Shown here piece after piece: positions 54,689 through 63,201 of a DNA stretch of 64,000 bases (the first letter of the stretch is position 1; every line of letters begins with the position of its first letter). Source of the stretch: Chloroflexota bacterium. GTDB lineage: Bacteria; Chloroflexota; Anaerolineae; Anaerolineales; Villigracilaceae. Under the pieces are notes generated by a model that saw only the letters and a list, made by a program, of their open reading frames with translations, did no database searches and was not told where the DNA came from. The stretch lies in assembly GCA_016223135.1 (NCBI GenBank), contig JACRPQ010000004.1, positions 558,001-622,000 of the forward strand, written 5' to 3'. The position numbers and the translations under genes are program-made.

Positions 54689-55606
54689 TTATACCGCCAC
54701 GTTCCAGTGGGCGTATTTTTTGTTTCTTCCCCGCAGAACGTCTTCGTAGAGGGCGCGCAATTTGGCGGTGACCGGTCCCATCACCCCCGCGCCGACGGGG
54801 CGGTGATCCACGCGCGTGACGGCGGTGATTTGGGCGGCTGTGCCGGTCATGAAGAGTTCCTCGGCAATGAAGACTTCGGTGCGGTCAATCGAACGCTCGT
54901 GCACTTCCAAACCCAGTTCGTTGCGCGCCAGTTCGATGACCGATTTGCGGGTGATGCCCTCCAGGATGTTGTCTGTCACCGGCGGCGTGACCAACACCCC
55001 GTCGCGCACCATGAAGATGTTCATCGCCGAGCCTTCCGAGACATGCCCGTTCTGATCGAGGACGAGCGCCTCGTCGAAGCCGGCGCGGGCGGCGTCGGTC
55101 TTGATGAGCGCCGAGTTGACATACGCCCCGGCAACCTTGCCGCGCGCCGGAATGACGTTATCATCAATGCGCCGCCAGGAGGAAAAGGTCACGTGCGCGT
55201 CGGTGTCGTTCTTGACGTATTTTTCGTACTTTATCACGAACATGCTGAACTCATCTTTCAGGTCGTGCAGTCTGACGCCAATGCCCAGGTCGGCTTTGTA
55301 AAAGGTGGGGCGCATGTAAATGTCGCATTGCCAGTTATCGGTGTGGAGCAGATCGAGCGTGAGTTGAATCAAGCTCTCTTCGTCGTACTCCGTCCGCATT
55401 GCCAGCATCCGCGCCGAGTGCAGCAACCTGCGAAAATGATCATAGGGACGAAAAACGAAGAGACGCTGCATCTCTTCGTTCCAATACCCTCGAATGCCGC
55501 CGAATACCGCTGTGCCATACAAAAAGCCGTGTGTGGCTATGCTGATTTTTGCCTCCGAAAGAGGCACAATCTTTCCCTCAAAAAACGCATGTTTCGAGAG
55601 ATCCAC
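54689..55606 (-). CDS. ilvE: Branched-chain amino acid aminotransferase
   Basis: PLP enzyme for the last step of leucine, isoleucine and valine synthesis. The 305-aa protein is class IV: RLLHSARMLAMRTEYDEESLIQL early, the lysine segment YVNSALIKTDAARAGFDEAL (about 160-179, K is the PLP anchor), and NGHVSEGSAMNIFMVRDG with LEGITRKSVIELA. The end ALYEDVLRGR is typical of IlvE. It faces the repeat block at 54380-54682; no distinct minus-strand terminator other than that block is seen. Confidence 0.95.
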   Translation of the reverse strand: MDLSKHAFFEGKIVPLSEAKISIATHGFLYGTAVFGGIRGYWNEEMQRLFVFRPYDHFRRLLHSARMLAMRTEYDEESLIQLTLDLLHTDNWQCDIYMRPTFYKADLGIGVRLHDLKDEFSMFVIKYEKYVKNDTDAHVTFSSWRRIDDNVIPARGKVAGAYVNSALIKTDAARAGFDEALVLDQNGHVSEGSAMNIFMVRDGVLVTPPVTDNILEGITRKSVIELARNELGLEVHERSIDRTEVFIAEELFMTGTAAQITAVTRVDHRPVGAGVMGPVTAKLRALYEDVLRGRNKKYAHWNVAV

Positions 55607-55738
55607 CAGAACACCTCCAAAAAAGGAATAGGACCAACTCTTACACCGGGATTATACCTGATACCCTCTGCCTTGATTGTGAGTATTGCATGAACAAAGC
55701 CGCTCTCACCTCTTGCTCACAATGCTATAATTCTTTGC

Positions 55739-56581
55739 ATGGACATTCGCGCAGGCATCATAACCGCCATCCTGTTATCCGTCATCGGGGGCATCCTCAT
55801 CTTTCGCACCGGTTACCGCGCATGGCTTTCCGCCAGGAAACTGACGTTTTACCGAATCAAGCGTCAGCGCATGCGAGCCGGTCTGTTCACCATTCTGGGA
55901 GCGCTGCTTCTGTTTGGTTTCGCCGCCTTGTTATATTTCTTCGGCGAACCGGTGGCTTATCGTTACTTCCCGCCCTCGCCCACCATCACCCTCTCTCCTA
56001 CCATCACGCTCTCGCCCACCATTACCTTATCTCCCACCATTACGCTCACGCCGACCATCACAGATACGCCCTCCGTCACCGACACCCCCACCGTCACCCC
56101 CACGCCGTTTGTCCCGCCGGTCATCGAGGCGCTCTTCGTCAGCGAAGTGACCCCCAACCCTGCCGCCGTGTTCAGCCCTTTGCAATTTACGCGCGATTGC
56201 TCCAACTTCACCAACTTCACCGCCGCCACAGTATTCCAGAATCCAACCACCTACATTTGCGCCGTCTTCACCTACGACCAGATGGTGCCGGGCGCCCAAT
56301 GGACGGCGCTCTGGTACCGCGACGGCAAACTCGTACATTTTGAAACCATTCCCTGGGATGGGGAAGTGGGCGGCTACGGCTTCACCGAGTGGGAAGCGCC
56401 CGCCTCCGAATTTTTGCCCGGCACCTACGAAGTGCAAATCTTTGTAGGGCTGGAATGGAAGGTGGTCGGTCAATTCATCCTGCAGGGCGACGCGCCGACG
56501 GCGGCTCCCACGCCCACCTTGACCCCGACTCCCTCTCCCACAATCACCCGCACGCCAACTTTCACCCCGCCTCCCCCTTAA
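55739..56581 (+). CDS. Two-helix membrane protein with Thr/Pro-rich stalk
   Basis: A 280-aa protein: helix 1 (GIITAILLSVIGGILIF, about 5-21), a basic loop, helix 2 (LFTILGALLLFGFAALLYFF, about 49-68), then a perfect-like repeat of PTITLSPT units (about 79-108), an extracellular beta-rich domain (about 125-245) and a second Thr/Pro-rich tail ending PPPP. The PTITLSPT units are about 7-8 aa long and read like a simple tandem repeat. The ending just after a low-complexity tail leaves possible loss of a longer C-terminus open. Function unknown. Confidence 0.75.
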   Translation: MDIRAGIITAILLSVIGGILIFRTGYRAWLSARKLTFYRIKRQRMRAGLFTILGALLLFGFAALLYFFGEPVAYRYFPPSPTITLSPTITLSPTITLSPTITLTPTITDTPSVTDTPTVTPTPFVPPVIEALFVSEVTPNPAAVFSPLQFTRDCSNFTNFTAATVFQNPTTYICAVFTYDQMVPGAQWTALWYRDGKLVHFETIPWDGEVGGYGFTEWEAPASEFLPGTYEVQIFVGLEWKVVGQFILQGDAPTAAPTPTLTPTPSPTITRTPTFTPPPP

Positions 56582-56657
56582 GGGACGGCTGATTCTGTTT
56601 CGAGGAACAATTCCAACGCTGAAAGCGCTTCTCAAATCACACCCTCAAGGAAACCCC

Positions 56658-57152
56658 ATGACCCAAAAATCATTCCAAGACTACTACCCCGATGCCCTTG
56701 CCCACTGTTACGGCTGCGGCAGGCTCAATGAACACGGCTACCACATCCAATCCTATTGGGACGGCGACGAATCGGTCAGTTACTTTACGCCCCAGCCCTA
56801 TCACATTGCCATTCCGGGCTATGTCTATGGCGGACTGCTCGCCTCGCTCATTGACTGTCACGGCACAGGGACGGCTGCCGCTACGCTCTACCGCGCCGCC
56901 AAAGCCGAAAACCCCAACGCCGAGCCCAATACCCGCACCCTCACCGCCTCCCTGCACGTGGACTATCTCAAACCGACCCCGCTCGGCATCCAGCTCGAAG
57001 TGCGCGGCAAAGTGAAGGAACACAAAGGGCGCAAGGTGGTCATCGAAGAATGGATCATCGCCAACGGCGTTGTCACCGTGCGCGGAGAAGTGGTCGCTGT
57101 GCAGGTGCCGGAAGCGCTGGTGGACGAACTATTGAAGGACAAAACAGGCTAA
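56658..57152 (+). CDS. PaaI-type hotdog thioesterase
   Basis: Probable acyl-CoA thioesterase, 164 aa. CYGCGRLNEHGYHIQSYWDGD (in part, about 17-36) and IPGYVYGGLLASLIDCHGTGTAAA (about 53-76) match the hotdog family's helix with a catalytic Asp/Gly pair; LTASLHVDYLKPTPLG is the dimer strand. Substrate cannot be told. A hairpin follows the stop. Confidence 0.85.
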   Translation: MTQKSFQDYYPDALAHCYGCGRLNEHGYHIQSYWDGDESVSYFTPQPYHIAIPGYVYGGLLASLIDCHGTGTAAATLYRAAKAENPNAEPNTRTLTASLHVDYLKPTPLGIQLEVRGKVKEHKGRKVVIEEWIIANGVVTVRGEVVAVQVPEALVDELLKDKTG

Positions 57153-57157
57153 AAAAG

Positions 57158-57191
57158 AGACTTCCGAGTTTTCCCGAAACTCGGAAGTCTT
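57158..57191 (+). terminator. Terminator-like hairpin after thioesterase gene
   Basis: GACTTCCGAGTTT and AAACTCGGAAGTC arms, followed by TTTGTTTTG. The stem ends match the hairpin after nuoN. Confidence 0.75.
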
Positions 57192-57199
57192 TGTTTTGC

Positions 57200-57411
57200 C
57201 AGCCTTCCGACACTTTTGTTTTGGGACGCAGATGAACACTGCTTTGCGCTGATTTAAGTTCTCACCTTACGCAGTTCCTTCGTAGGGCGACATTTATGTC
57301 GCCCGAAAACGCGAGATAAATCTCGCGCTACCGCGTAACATGAGTTAAGTTGTTTTTTTCTGCGTTTATCTGCGTTTTTCAACGTCCCATTTGAAACTGC
57401 CAAGTCGCTAG
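57200..57411. repeat. Palindromic repeat family B, copy 3, split by an insertion
   Basis: Family B sequence (GACACTTTTGTTTTGGGACGCAG ... in parts) is interrupted after AAGTT at 57260 by an 86-bp insertion and resumes at 57347 with AAGTT again, ending CAAGTCGCTAG next to the chlD stop. The interruption is at the same base as in copy 2b. Confidence 0.8.
57261..57346. mobile_element. Second TTACGC-type insertion with AAGTT duplication
   Basis: An 86-bp insertion with ends CTCACCTTACGCAGT and the complement of CTCATGTTACGCGGT, flanked by AAGTT on both sides. Its middle holds two nested hairpins (GTAGGGCGAC...GTCGCCC and GCGAGA...TCTCGC). A half copy lies at 11489-11525. Confidence 0.75.
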
Positions 57412-57416
57412 TTGTT

Positions 57417-58316
57417 TTACTTCTTCGCCATCTCATCCTTTACAGTGTGATACAGGCTCTCTGCTTTCAACTCGCTGAGCGCATAACATGGCGCCTTGAG
57501 ATGATTCGCCAACTGTTGAGCGAGCCCCTGATCGAAGGCGGCATGTTCCATGTTGATGACCACGCTCTTGATTTTCTCATGCGCGATGAGGTCGGCAAAA
57601 CGGTATGCCTCCTCCTGCGGCGGCAGCGCGCCGATGGACACATTTCCGGCGCCATCGGTCAGCACAATCAACAGCGGCTCAATATCGGGATGATGAAGTT
57701 TTTCCTGCCGCAGCACATCTGCCGCCAGAAGCAGCCCCGCCGAAAGCGGCGTCTTCCCGCCAACAGGGATGTCCATAAGGGCGCGCTGGGCAAGCTGCAC
57801 CGAATTGGTCGGCGGCAGGACGAGCGTTGCGCGATCCTTTTGAAAAACAATCAGCCCCACGCGGTCGCGGCGCTGATAGGCGTCGGTGAGCAGGGAAAGA
57901 ATCGCGCCTTTGGTCGCGTTCATCCGCTCCGCCACTGCCATAGACCACGAAGCGTCCACCAGGAACAAAACGAGATTCGCCACCCGCTTCACGCGGATTT
58001 TGCGCTGCAAGTCCGAGGTCTCGATGGCAAAGGCAAGTTTCTTGCGTTTCTCGATGCGCTTCTTCTGATAGGGCGCGGCGGCGCGGAACGTGGCGTCGAA
58101 GGCAATATCGTCCCGCTTGTTACCGGCGGGGCGTGCCTTGATATAACGTCCGTGTTTGCGCTCCGTTTTGGTCAGTGAGCGCCGTCCGGCATGTTTGCGC
58201 GCCAGTTTATCGAGAGGCGTATTCAACTTGCGGGGTTGAAACTTCTCGCCCGCTTTCACCTTCTGCCCGCCTTCCCACCAATTTGCCGACGTGTTTGCAA
58301 ACACGTCCTGCTTCAT
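57417..58316 (-). CDS. chlD: chlD-type chelatase, VWA (D) part
   Basis: C-terminal portion of a magnesium/cobalt-chelatase D-type protein, 299 aa from the first ATG. It contains a von Willebrand A domain with the metal site DASWS (VLFLVDASWSMAV, about 113-125) and later LTDGAGN. The ATG at 58316 lacks a convincing Shine-Dalgarno, and the same frame is open upstream to the A9 run at 58372-58380. A -1 shift there would extend the AAA+ protein directly into this frame, giving one protein of roughly 680 aa. It may therefore be made mainly as a fusion. Confidence 0.82.
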   Translation of the reverse strand: MKQDVFANTSANWWEGGQKVKAGEKFQPRKLNTPLDKLARKHAGRRSLTKTERKHGRYIKARPAGNKRDDIAFDATFRAAAPYQKKRIEKRKKLAFAIETSDLQRKIRVKRVANLVLFLVDASWSMAVAERMNATKGAILSLLTDAYQRRDRVGLIVFQKDRATLVLPPTNSVQLAQRALMDIPVGGKTPLSAGLLLAADVLRQEKLHHPDIEPLLIVLTDGAGNVSIGALPPQEEAYRFADLIAHEKIKSVVINMEHAAFDQGLAQQLANHLKAPCYALSELKAESLYHTVKDEMAKK

Positions 58317-58366
58317 CGGCTCGGGTTTGCCCTCCTGCGGACCTTCCTCGCGCTCATCTTCCAGTT

Positions 58367-59467
58367 TTAAGTTTTTTTTTCCTCGGGTTTGCCTTGCTGG
58401 GATTCGGACTCGTCCGACTCCGCCTCATGTGGGACCGATTGACCTGCCAGCTGTTCGATGCGCTCCTGCAGCTGTTCGGTCGTCATCTCCGCCTGTTGGA
58501 AGGGCGTCCGCTTGATGCGGTGGGGGAGCGCCAGTTCGGCGGCGAGGGCGATGTCGTGGTCGTTGATTTTCGTCCGTCCCTCGAAGGCGGCTTGCGCGCG
58601 GGCGGCTTTGAGGATGACCAGGTCTGCGCGGTGACCGTCCACATTCAGCGAGGAAGTCAGCGCAGCGATGGAGAGCAGGTCGCGGCTGGTGTGTTTGACC
58701 TGCGCCACCAGTTCCCGCGCCTGTTCGATCTGACGCGAAAGTTCTTCCTCTTGCGGCAGCCACTGCTGGCGGAAGGCTTCCGCATCCTGCTCGAACGCCA
58801 GGTTGCGTTCCATAATCATCACCCGTTCGCGTGCGTCGCGGATGCCCACGATGTCCACCGAGAGGGCGAAGCGGTCGAGCAGTTGAGGGCGCAGTTCTCC
58901 CTCTTCGGGATTCATCGTCCCCACGAGAATGAAGCGGGCGGGATGCGAGAAGGAAATCCCCTCGCGCTCCACCACGTTCACGCCCATCGCGGCGGAATCC
59001 AACAGCACATCCACCACATGGTCGTCGAGCAAATTCACCTCGTCAATGTAAAGCAAGCCGCGGTTGGCGGAGGCAAGCACGCCGGGCTCGAAGTGACGTT
59101 CCCCTTTTTGAATGGCTTGCTCGATGTCGAGCGTGCCCACCACACGGTCTTCGGTGGCGGAGACCGGCAGATTGACGAAAGACGTGGGGCGGATATGGAA
59201 GGGAACTTCCTTCTTCCCCTCAAAACGTTCCTTACATTCCGTACACCAACTGTTGGGCTTGTCGGGATCGCAGCCGAAGCGGCAGTCATCCACAACCTTG
59301 ACTTTGGGAAGCAAAGCGGCAAGCGCCCGCGACGCGGTGGATTTAGCCGTGCCGCGCTCGCCGCGAATCAACACGCCGCCGATGCGTGTGTCAACGGCAT
59401 TGAGAATCAGGGCGCGCTTCATGCGCTCCTGTCCGACGATAGCAGTAAAAGGGAAAATAGGTGGCAT
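58367..59467 (-). CDS. chlD: chlD-type chelatase, AAA+ (I) part
   Basis: AAA+ ATPase portion of the chelatase, related to BchI/ChlI. From the ATG at 59467 (GGAG about 11 nt upstream) it is 366 aa; an upstream in-frame extension to 59551 crosses the rpsA promoter region and is unlikely. Walker A is GERGTAKS (36-43), with SANRGLLYIDEVNLLDDHVVD as Walker B, and a four-cysteine cluster CRFGC...CTEC (about 72-90). It ends in an acidic tail, EAESDESESQQGKPEEKKT, right at the A9 run. Frameshifting there would add the VWA domain, matching chlD genes reported to encode both subunits. The chelated metal is not determined. Confidence 0.85.
   Translation of the reverse strand: MPPIFPFTAIVGQERMKRALILNAVDTRIGGVLIRGERGTAKSTASRALAALLPKVKVVDDCRFGCDPDKPNSWCTECKERFEGKKEVPFHIRPTSFVNLPVSATEDRVVGTLDIEQAIQKGERHFEPGVLASANRGLLYIDEVNLLDDHVVDVLLDSAAMGVNVVEREGISFSHPARFILVGTMNPEEGELRPQLLDRFALSVDIVGIRDARERVMIMERNLAFEQDAEAFRQQWLPQEEELSRQIEQARELVAQVKHTSRDLLSIAALTSSLNVDGHRADLVILKAARAQAAFEGRTKINDHDIALAAELALPHRIKRTPFQQAEMTTEQLQERIEQLAGQSVPHEAESDESESQQGKPEEKKT
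58372..58380 (-). promoter_or_regulatory. A9 slippery run at the end of the AAA+ frame
   Basis: On the minus strand the codons GAA AAA AAA ACT TAA contain an A-AAA-AAA heptamer; a -1 slip yields GAA AAA AAA AAC TTA and stays open into the VWA domain. Either ribosomal or transcriptional slippage could work. A one-base sequencing error in the homopolymer is the alternative. Confidence 0.7.
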
Positions 59468-59570
59468 TGGTTGTAAACTCCGCAGGGGATTATAACGCGT
59501 GAATCCGATTGCTGCACAAACTTGTCTCACTGGCTTGGCGGCGCCTTTCATTATTCCGTTTGCATCAGGG

Positions 59571-59599
59571 TTGCAAAGTTCTTGTTTCGCCTGTATAAT
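59571..59599 (+). promoter_or_regulatory. Promoter of rpsA
   Basis: A -35 TTGCAA (59571-59576) and -10 TATAAT (59594-59599) with 17-bp spacing, 33 nt upstream of the rpsA start. Confidence 0.85.
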
Positions 59600-59631
59600 C
59601 TCGCTACATTTTCGTAATCGGAGTATTTCAA

Positions 59632-60912
59632 GTGACAGATCAGAATCAGACCCTGCCCGCTCAGGGGAGCGAACCCATCAAGCAGGGAGAACAACCCGGC
59701 GCCAACAACAATAACCAGACCATGGAATCCCTGCTCAATGAGCAGGAATTGAACATTGACTTGCCTCAGGCGGGAGAGATCCGCAAGGGACATATTGCCA
59801 GCATCAGCCCCTCGCAGATCCTCATCAGCATTGGAGCCAAATCCGAGGGCGTTGTCTCCGGCAAGGAATTGGAACAGTTGTCGGCGAAGGAACGTGAAGC
59901 GCTGCAAGTTGGGCAGGAAGTGTATGTGTATGTGCTCAGCGCCGAAGATTCCAACGGCAACGTTGTCCTGTCTTTGAAGCGCGCCCAGGATGAAATTTCC
60001 TGGGAAAAGGTGGAAAAACACCTCGAAGAAAACAGCGTGATTGACAGCAAAATCATCGGCTTCAACAAAGGTGGTCTGATCGCCTCTGTCGAAGGCTTGC
60101 GCGGCTTCATTCCCTCCTCGCAAGTCAGCGCCCTGCGCCGCATGCAATCCACCGGCGAAACCCCCGAACAGCGCTGGCAAAAAATGGTGGGCGAGCCCAT
60201 CTCCGTCCGCGTCATCGAAGTGGACCGCGAACGCCGCCGCCTCATTCTCTCCGAAAAAGCCGCCAGCCCCGAAACCCGTCAATCCATCAAAGAACGCGTC
60301 CTTGAAGAACTGCAGGAAGGCGAAGTGTATACCGGGCGCGTTACCAGCATCGCCAACTTCGGCGCTTTCATCAACATCAACGGCGCCGATGGTCTTGTGC
60401 ATCTCTCCGAAATCTCCTGGGAACACATCGAACATCCCCGCGAAGCGCTCGAAGTGGGGCAGGAGGTCAAAGTCAAAGTCATCAACATTGACCGCGAAAA
60501 GAAACGCATCGGTCTTTCCATCCGCGCCTTGCAGGAAGACCCCTGGAAAGCCCGCCTCTCCAAATACAGCGTTGGACAATTGGTCGAGGGCGTCATTACC
60601 CGCCTCACCAAATTCGGCGCCTTCGCCCGCCTCGAAGGCGACATCGAAGGTCTCATCCACATCTCCGAAATCTCCGAAAACCGCATCGAGCATCCCCGCG
60701 AAGTGCTCAAGGAAGGCGATGTCAAAACCCTGCGCGTCATCCGCATTGACCCCGAACAGCGCCGCATCGGCTTGAGCCTGCGCAAAGTGGATTCCGCCGC
60801 CTTCGCCGACAAAGACTTCAAACTCATGACCGCCGAGCTCGACGCTTTCGAGCATCCAGAGTCGCCGCAGCCACCTGACGAAGACCAACCCAACGCGGAA
60901 TCAGAAGCCTAG
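59632..60912 (+). CDS. rpsA: 30S ribosomal protein S1
   Basis: RNA-binding ribosomal protein that helps bring mRNA to the 30S subunit. The 426-aa protein begins at GTG, with GGAG 9 nt upstream, and has four S1 motifs: about 47-117, 133-202 (degenerate), 218-287 (VYTGRVTSIANFGAFININGADGLVHLSE in part) and 304-372 (VEGVITRLTKFGAFARL). Four motifs rather than six is usual in many non-proteobacterial S1 proteins. The N-terminus is Gln/Asn-rich and the C-terminus acidic. Divergent from chlD, sharing a 164-bp promoter region. Confidence 0.95.
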   Translation: MTDQNQTLPAQGSEPIKQGEQPGANNNNQTMESLLNEQELNIDLPQAGEIRKGHIASISPSQILISIGAKSEGVVSGKELEQLSAKEREALQVGQEVYVYVLSAEDSNGNVVLSLKRAQDEISWEKVEKHLEENSVIDSKIIGFNKGGLIASVEGLRGFIPSSQVSALRRMQSTGETPEQRWQKMVGEPISVRVIEVDRERRRLILSEKAASPETRQSIKERVLEELQEGEVYTGRVTSIANFGAFININGADGLVHLSEISWEHIEHPREALEVGQEVKVKVINIDREKKRIGLSIRALQEDPWKARLSKYSVGQLVEGVITRLTKFGAFARLEGDIEGLIHISEISENRIEHPREVLKEGDVKTLRVIRIDPEQRRIGLSLRKVDSAAFADKDFKLMTAELDAFEHPESPQPPDEDQPNAESEA

Positions 60913-60957
60913 CCTGACCCTCCAACTTCCCGCCTCAGGCGGGAAGTTCTTTATCCC

Positions 60958-62049
60958 ATGCTCATCATTGATTCTCATCAAGACCTTGCCTGGAACATGC
61001 TCACCTATGGGCGCGACTACACCCGTTCCGTGCAAGAAACCCGCCGCCTCGAAGCCGGCACCCCCACTCCCCGCCTAAACGGCGACTGCCTCCTCGGCTG
61101 GCCCGAATACCAGCGCGGCAAAATCGCCGTCATCTTTGCCACCCTCTTCGCCGCCCCAGCCCGAAAAAAGGAACCCGGCGACATCCTCTTTTACCAAGAC
61201 TCCGAAACCGCCCACCGCCTCTACCGCCAACAAATTGACCTCTACCGCCGACTCGCCGATTCCCACCCCGACAAATTCCGCCTCCTCGCCTCGACCTCGG
61301 AACTGGACGCCATCATCGAACATTGGTCTCGTCCCAAACCGACGCCCGGCGGTCACCCCGTCGGCTTGTTCTACCTCATGGAAGGCGCCGACGCTATCCG
61401 CTCCCCGCACGAACTCACCGAATGGTGGGACCTCGGTCTGCGCATGATTGGCTTGGCTTGGGCAGGCACCCGCTACTGCGGAGGCACCGGCGAACCCGGT
61501 CCCCTCACCGACGAAGGACGCCGCCTCCTGCGCGCCATGGCAGACTACCCGTTCATCCTCGACCTCAGTCACATGGACGAAGCCGCCGCCCTCGAATCAC
61601 TCGACCGTTACGCCGGCCCCGTCATGGCATCCCACGCCAACTGTGCCGCTCTCATGCGCGGCGCAGAGACCAATCGCCACCTGCCCGACCATGTCATTCG
61701 CGGGTTGATCGAACGTGAAGGCGTAATCGGCGTCATTCCCCTCAACTCCTTCCTCAAAGTGGGTTGGACGCGCAAAAGCGGCAGCCGCCGCGAAGAAGTC
61801 TCACTGGACGCGCTGATTGCCCACATTGACCACATCTGTCAACTGGCGGGCAATTCCGAACATGCCGCCATTGGCACAGACTTCGACGGCGGCTTTGGCT
61901 TACAATCCATCCCCCCCGAACTCGACTCCATTGCCGACCTGCCCTTGATTGGCGAAAAACTCATCGAACGCGGTTACACCCAAACCGACGCGAAAAATAT
62001 CCTCGGCAGCAACTGGCTGAGATTTCTGAGGAGGAACTTGCCCTCATGA
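60958..62049 (+). CDS. Membrane dipeptidase-family protein (peptidase M19)
   Basis: Probable zinc dipeptidase, 363 aa. The metal-binding pattern is visible: DSHQD at residues 5-9 (HxD), GADAIRSPHELTEWWDLGLRMIGLAW in part around 140-165, the His ligands in LDLSHMDEAA (about 202-211) and ASHANCAAL (about 223-231), and GTDFDGGFG near 308-316. No signal peptide, so a cytoplasmic location is likely. Its stop overlaps the next start (ATGA). Confidence 0.92.
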   Translation: MLIIDSHQDLAWNMLTYGRDYTRSVQETRRLEAGTPTPRLNGDCLLGWPEYQRGKIAVIFATLFAAPARKKEPGDILFYQDSETAHRLYRQQIDLYRRLADSHPDKFRLLASTSELDAIIEHWSRPKPTPGGHPVGLFYLMEGADAIRSPHELTEWWDLGLRMIGLAWAGTRYCGGTGEPGPLTDEGRRLLRAMADYPFILDLSHMDEAAALESLDRYAGPVMASHANCAALMRGAETNRHLPDHVIRGLIEREGVIGVIPLNSFLKVGWTRKSGSRREEVSLDALIAHIDHICQLAGNSEHAAIGTDFDGGFGLQSIPPELDSIADLPLIGEKLIERGYTQTDAKNILGSNWLRFLRRNLPS

Positions 62050-62498
62050 ACGGCAACTCAGACCCTCGAATCTCTTATTTGCGCATTCGCTTCAGCCTGA
62101 TCATGATTTTCTTCGGCTTCTTTGTGTTCACGGTGGGCGCCAAGCCCGGCTGGTACGGGTGGGACCGCAGTCCGGTGGTTGGCTTCATCCAAATTTCCGT
62201 ATTCCTGATCGGCTTGGCAATGATTTGTATTGGGGGATACACAGGCTTGATTACCCTGTGGGGCAAAGAGCCGCGCAGCATCGTCGCGGATATTGGCATG
62301 CGGCTGGTCGGCACCGGCTTTGTCATTGCGGTCTTTACCGGCATGGCAGACGTGTTCGGCATGGGTTCGCACCTGCCGCCGATGAGACCCTACTTTGGTC
62401 CGTGGCAATCGGGAGGGGTGTTAATTGGTCAGATTGTGATTGCCCTGGGCTTTCTGATGATGATCCCCTATCATCGTTACCTCCGCAATCTGCGCTGA
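62046..62498 (+). CDS. Hypothetical four-helix membrane protein
   Basis: A 150-aa protein with four hydrophobic segments: FSLIMIFFGFFVFTVG, GFIQISVFLIGLAMICIGG, LVGTGFVIAVFTGMADVF and GGVLIGQIVIALGFLMMI. No family is recognised. It is translationally coupled to the M19 dipeptidase gene by a 4-nt overlap. The strand-opposite reading is a shadow. Confidence 0.75.
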   Translation: MNGNSDPRISYLRIRFSLIMIFFGFFVFTVGAKPGWYGWDRSPVVGFIQISVFLIGLAMICIGGYTGLITLWGKEPRSIVADIGMRLVGTGFVIAVFTGMADVFGMGSHLPPMRPYFGPWQSGGVLIGQIVIALGFLMMIPYHRYLRNLR

Positions 62499-62511
62499 CC
62501 AACCTCGCCTC

Positions 62512-62907
62512 TCATGAGGGGCTGTATGCCGTCTGTGGCGTCGGGAGCGGAAGGAACCATCTCACAATCTGCGTGTTCAGCCTCAACAAGCGGTCTCCAA
62601 TATATTTTGCCGCCTTCGCGAGCAGCAAAAGCGGTAATGGCTTGCGAATGACAATCAAGACGAGGGTAAACAGAACCAGAAACGCCCCATAAACCAGCGC
62701 CCGCAGGGCAAACAGAAAGAGCGAAATCACCAACGCGGGGGGCCAGAACGGAAGCAAAGAAAAAGCCAGCGGATGGTAATCCCGTTTTTGCGGGTCGCCC
62801 GCCGGCTTCCGCGCATTGACATAGTACGCATACCCCATGGATAGAAACAATATCAACGAGGTAATGACATACACCCACAGACACACCCGCACAAATTCAT
62901 CCCGCAT
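62512..62907 (-). CDS. Hypothetical membrane protein
   Basis: About 131 aa from the ATG at 62907, which starts a plausible first helix (VRVCLWVYVITSLILFLSMGYAYYV). A second long hydrophobic stretch (LLPFWPPALVISLFLFALRALVYGAFLVLFTLVLIVI, in pieces) gives two or three helices. A reading frame open to 63102 includes repeat sequence and is an unlikely start. No family recognised; it converges on the 62046 gene, 13 bp away. Confidence 0.6.
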   Translation of the reverse strand: MRDEFVRVCLWVYVITSLILFLSMGYAYYVNARKPAGDPQKRDYHPLAFSLLPFWPPALVISLFLFALRALVYGAFLVLFTLVLIVIRKPLPLLLLAKAAKYIGDRLLRLNTQIVRWFLPLPTPQTAYSPS

Positions 62908-63060
62908 AAATACCCCATTCCCTATAGTTGACAGTACGGCGCTGGAAAGCGCCCCATCCATTACGAACGCCCTCAGACGTTCGCTGATCACTGCCTGCCT
63001 TACGCTGTAATTTTGTTTATGGCAATTTTCTCCTCCTGTGTGCAAGTAACATAACCTGAA

Positions 63061-63147
63061 TTCGGGATAAGGCTTTTGAATCGTCCCGAAGGCTTTTGAC
63101 ACAGCAGGTTTGAGTGCAGAATCAGCCTTCGGGACGCTTATCCCGAA
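63061..63147. repeat. TTCGGGATAAG palindromic repeat
   Basis: The left arm TTCGGGATAAG with GTCCCGAAGGCT pairs with the right arm AGCCTTCGGGACG and CTTATCCCGAA. A half copy lies at 13626-13648. The rest of the gap 62908-63201 shows nothing else I can support. Confidence 0.7.
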
Positions 63148-63201
63148 CTGACGTTAACATACATCCCATGTGGTACATGACATCCAGGATGCTAAAATGT
63201 T

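Noticed and set aside
59551-60888. 445-aa minus-strand reading frame rich in Phe/Asp/Gly
   Set aside because: It is antisense to rpsA; its repeating pattern mirrors the S1 motifs.
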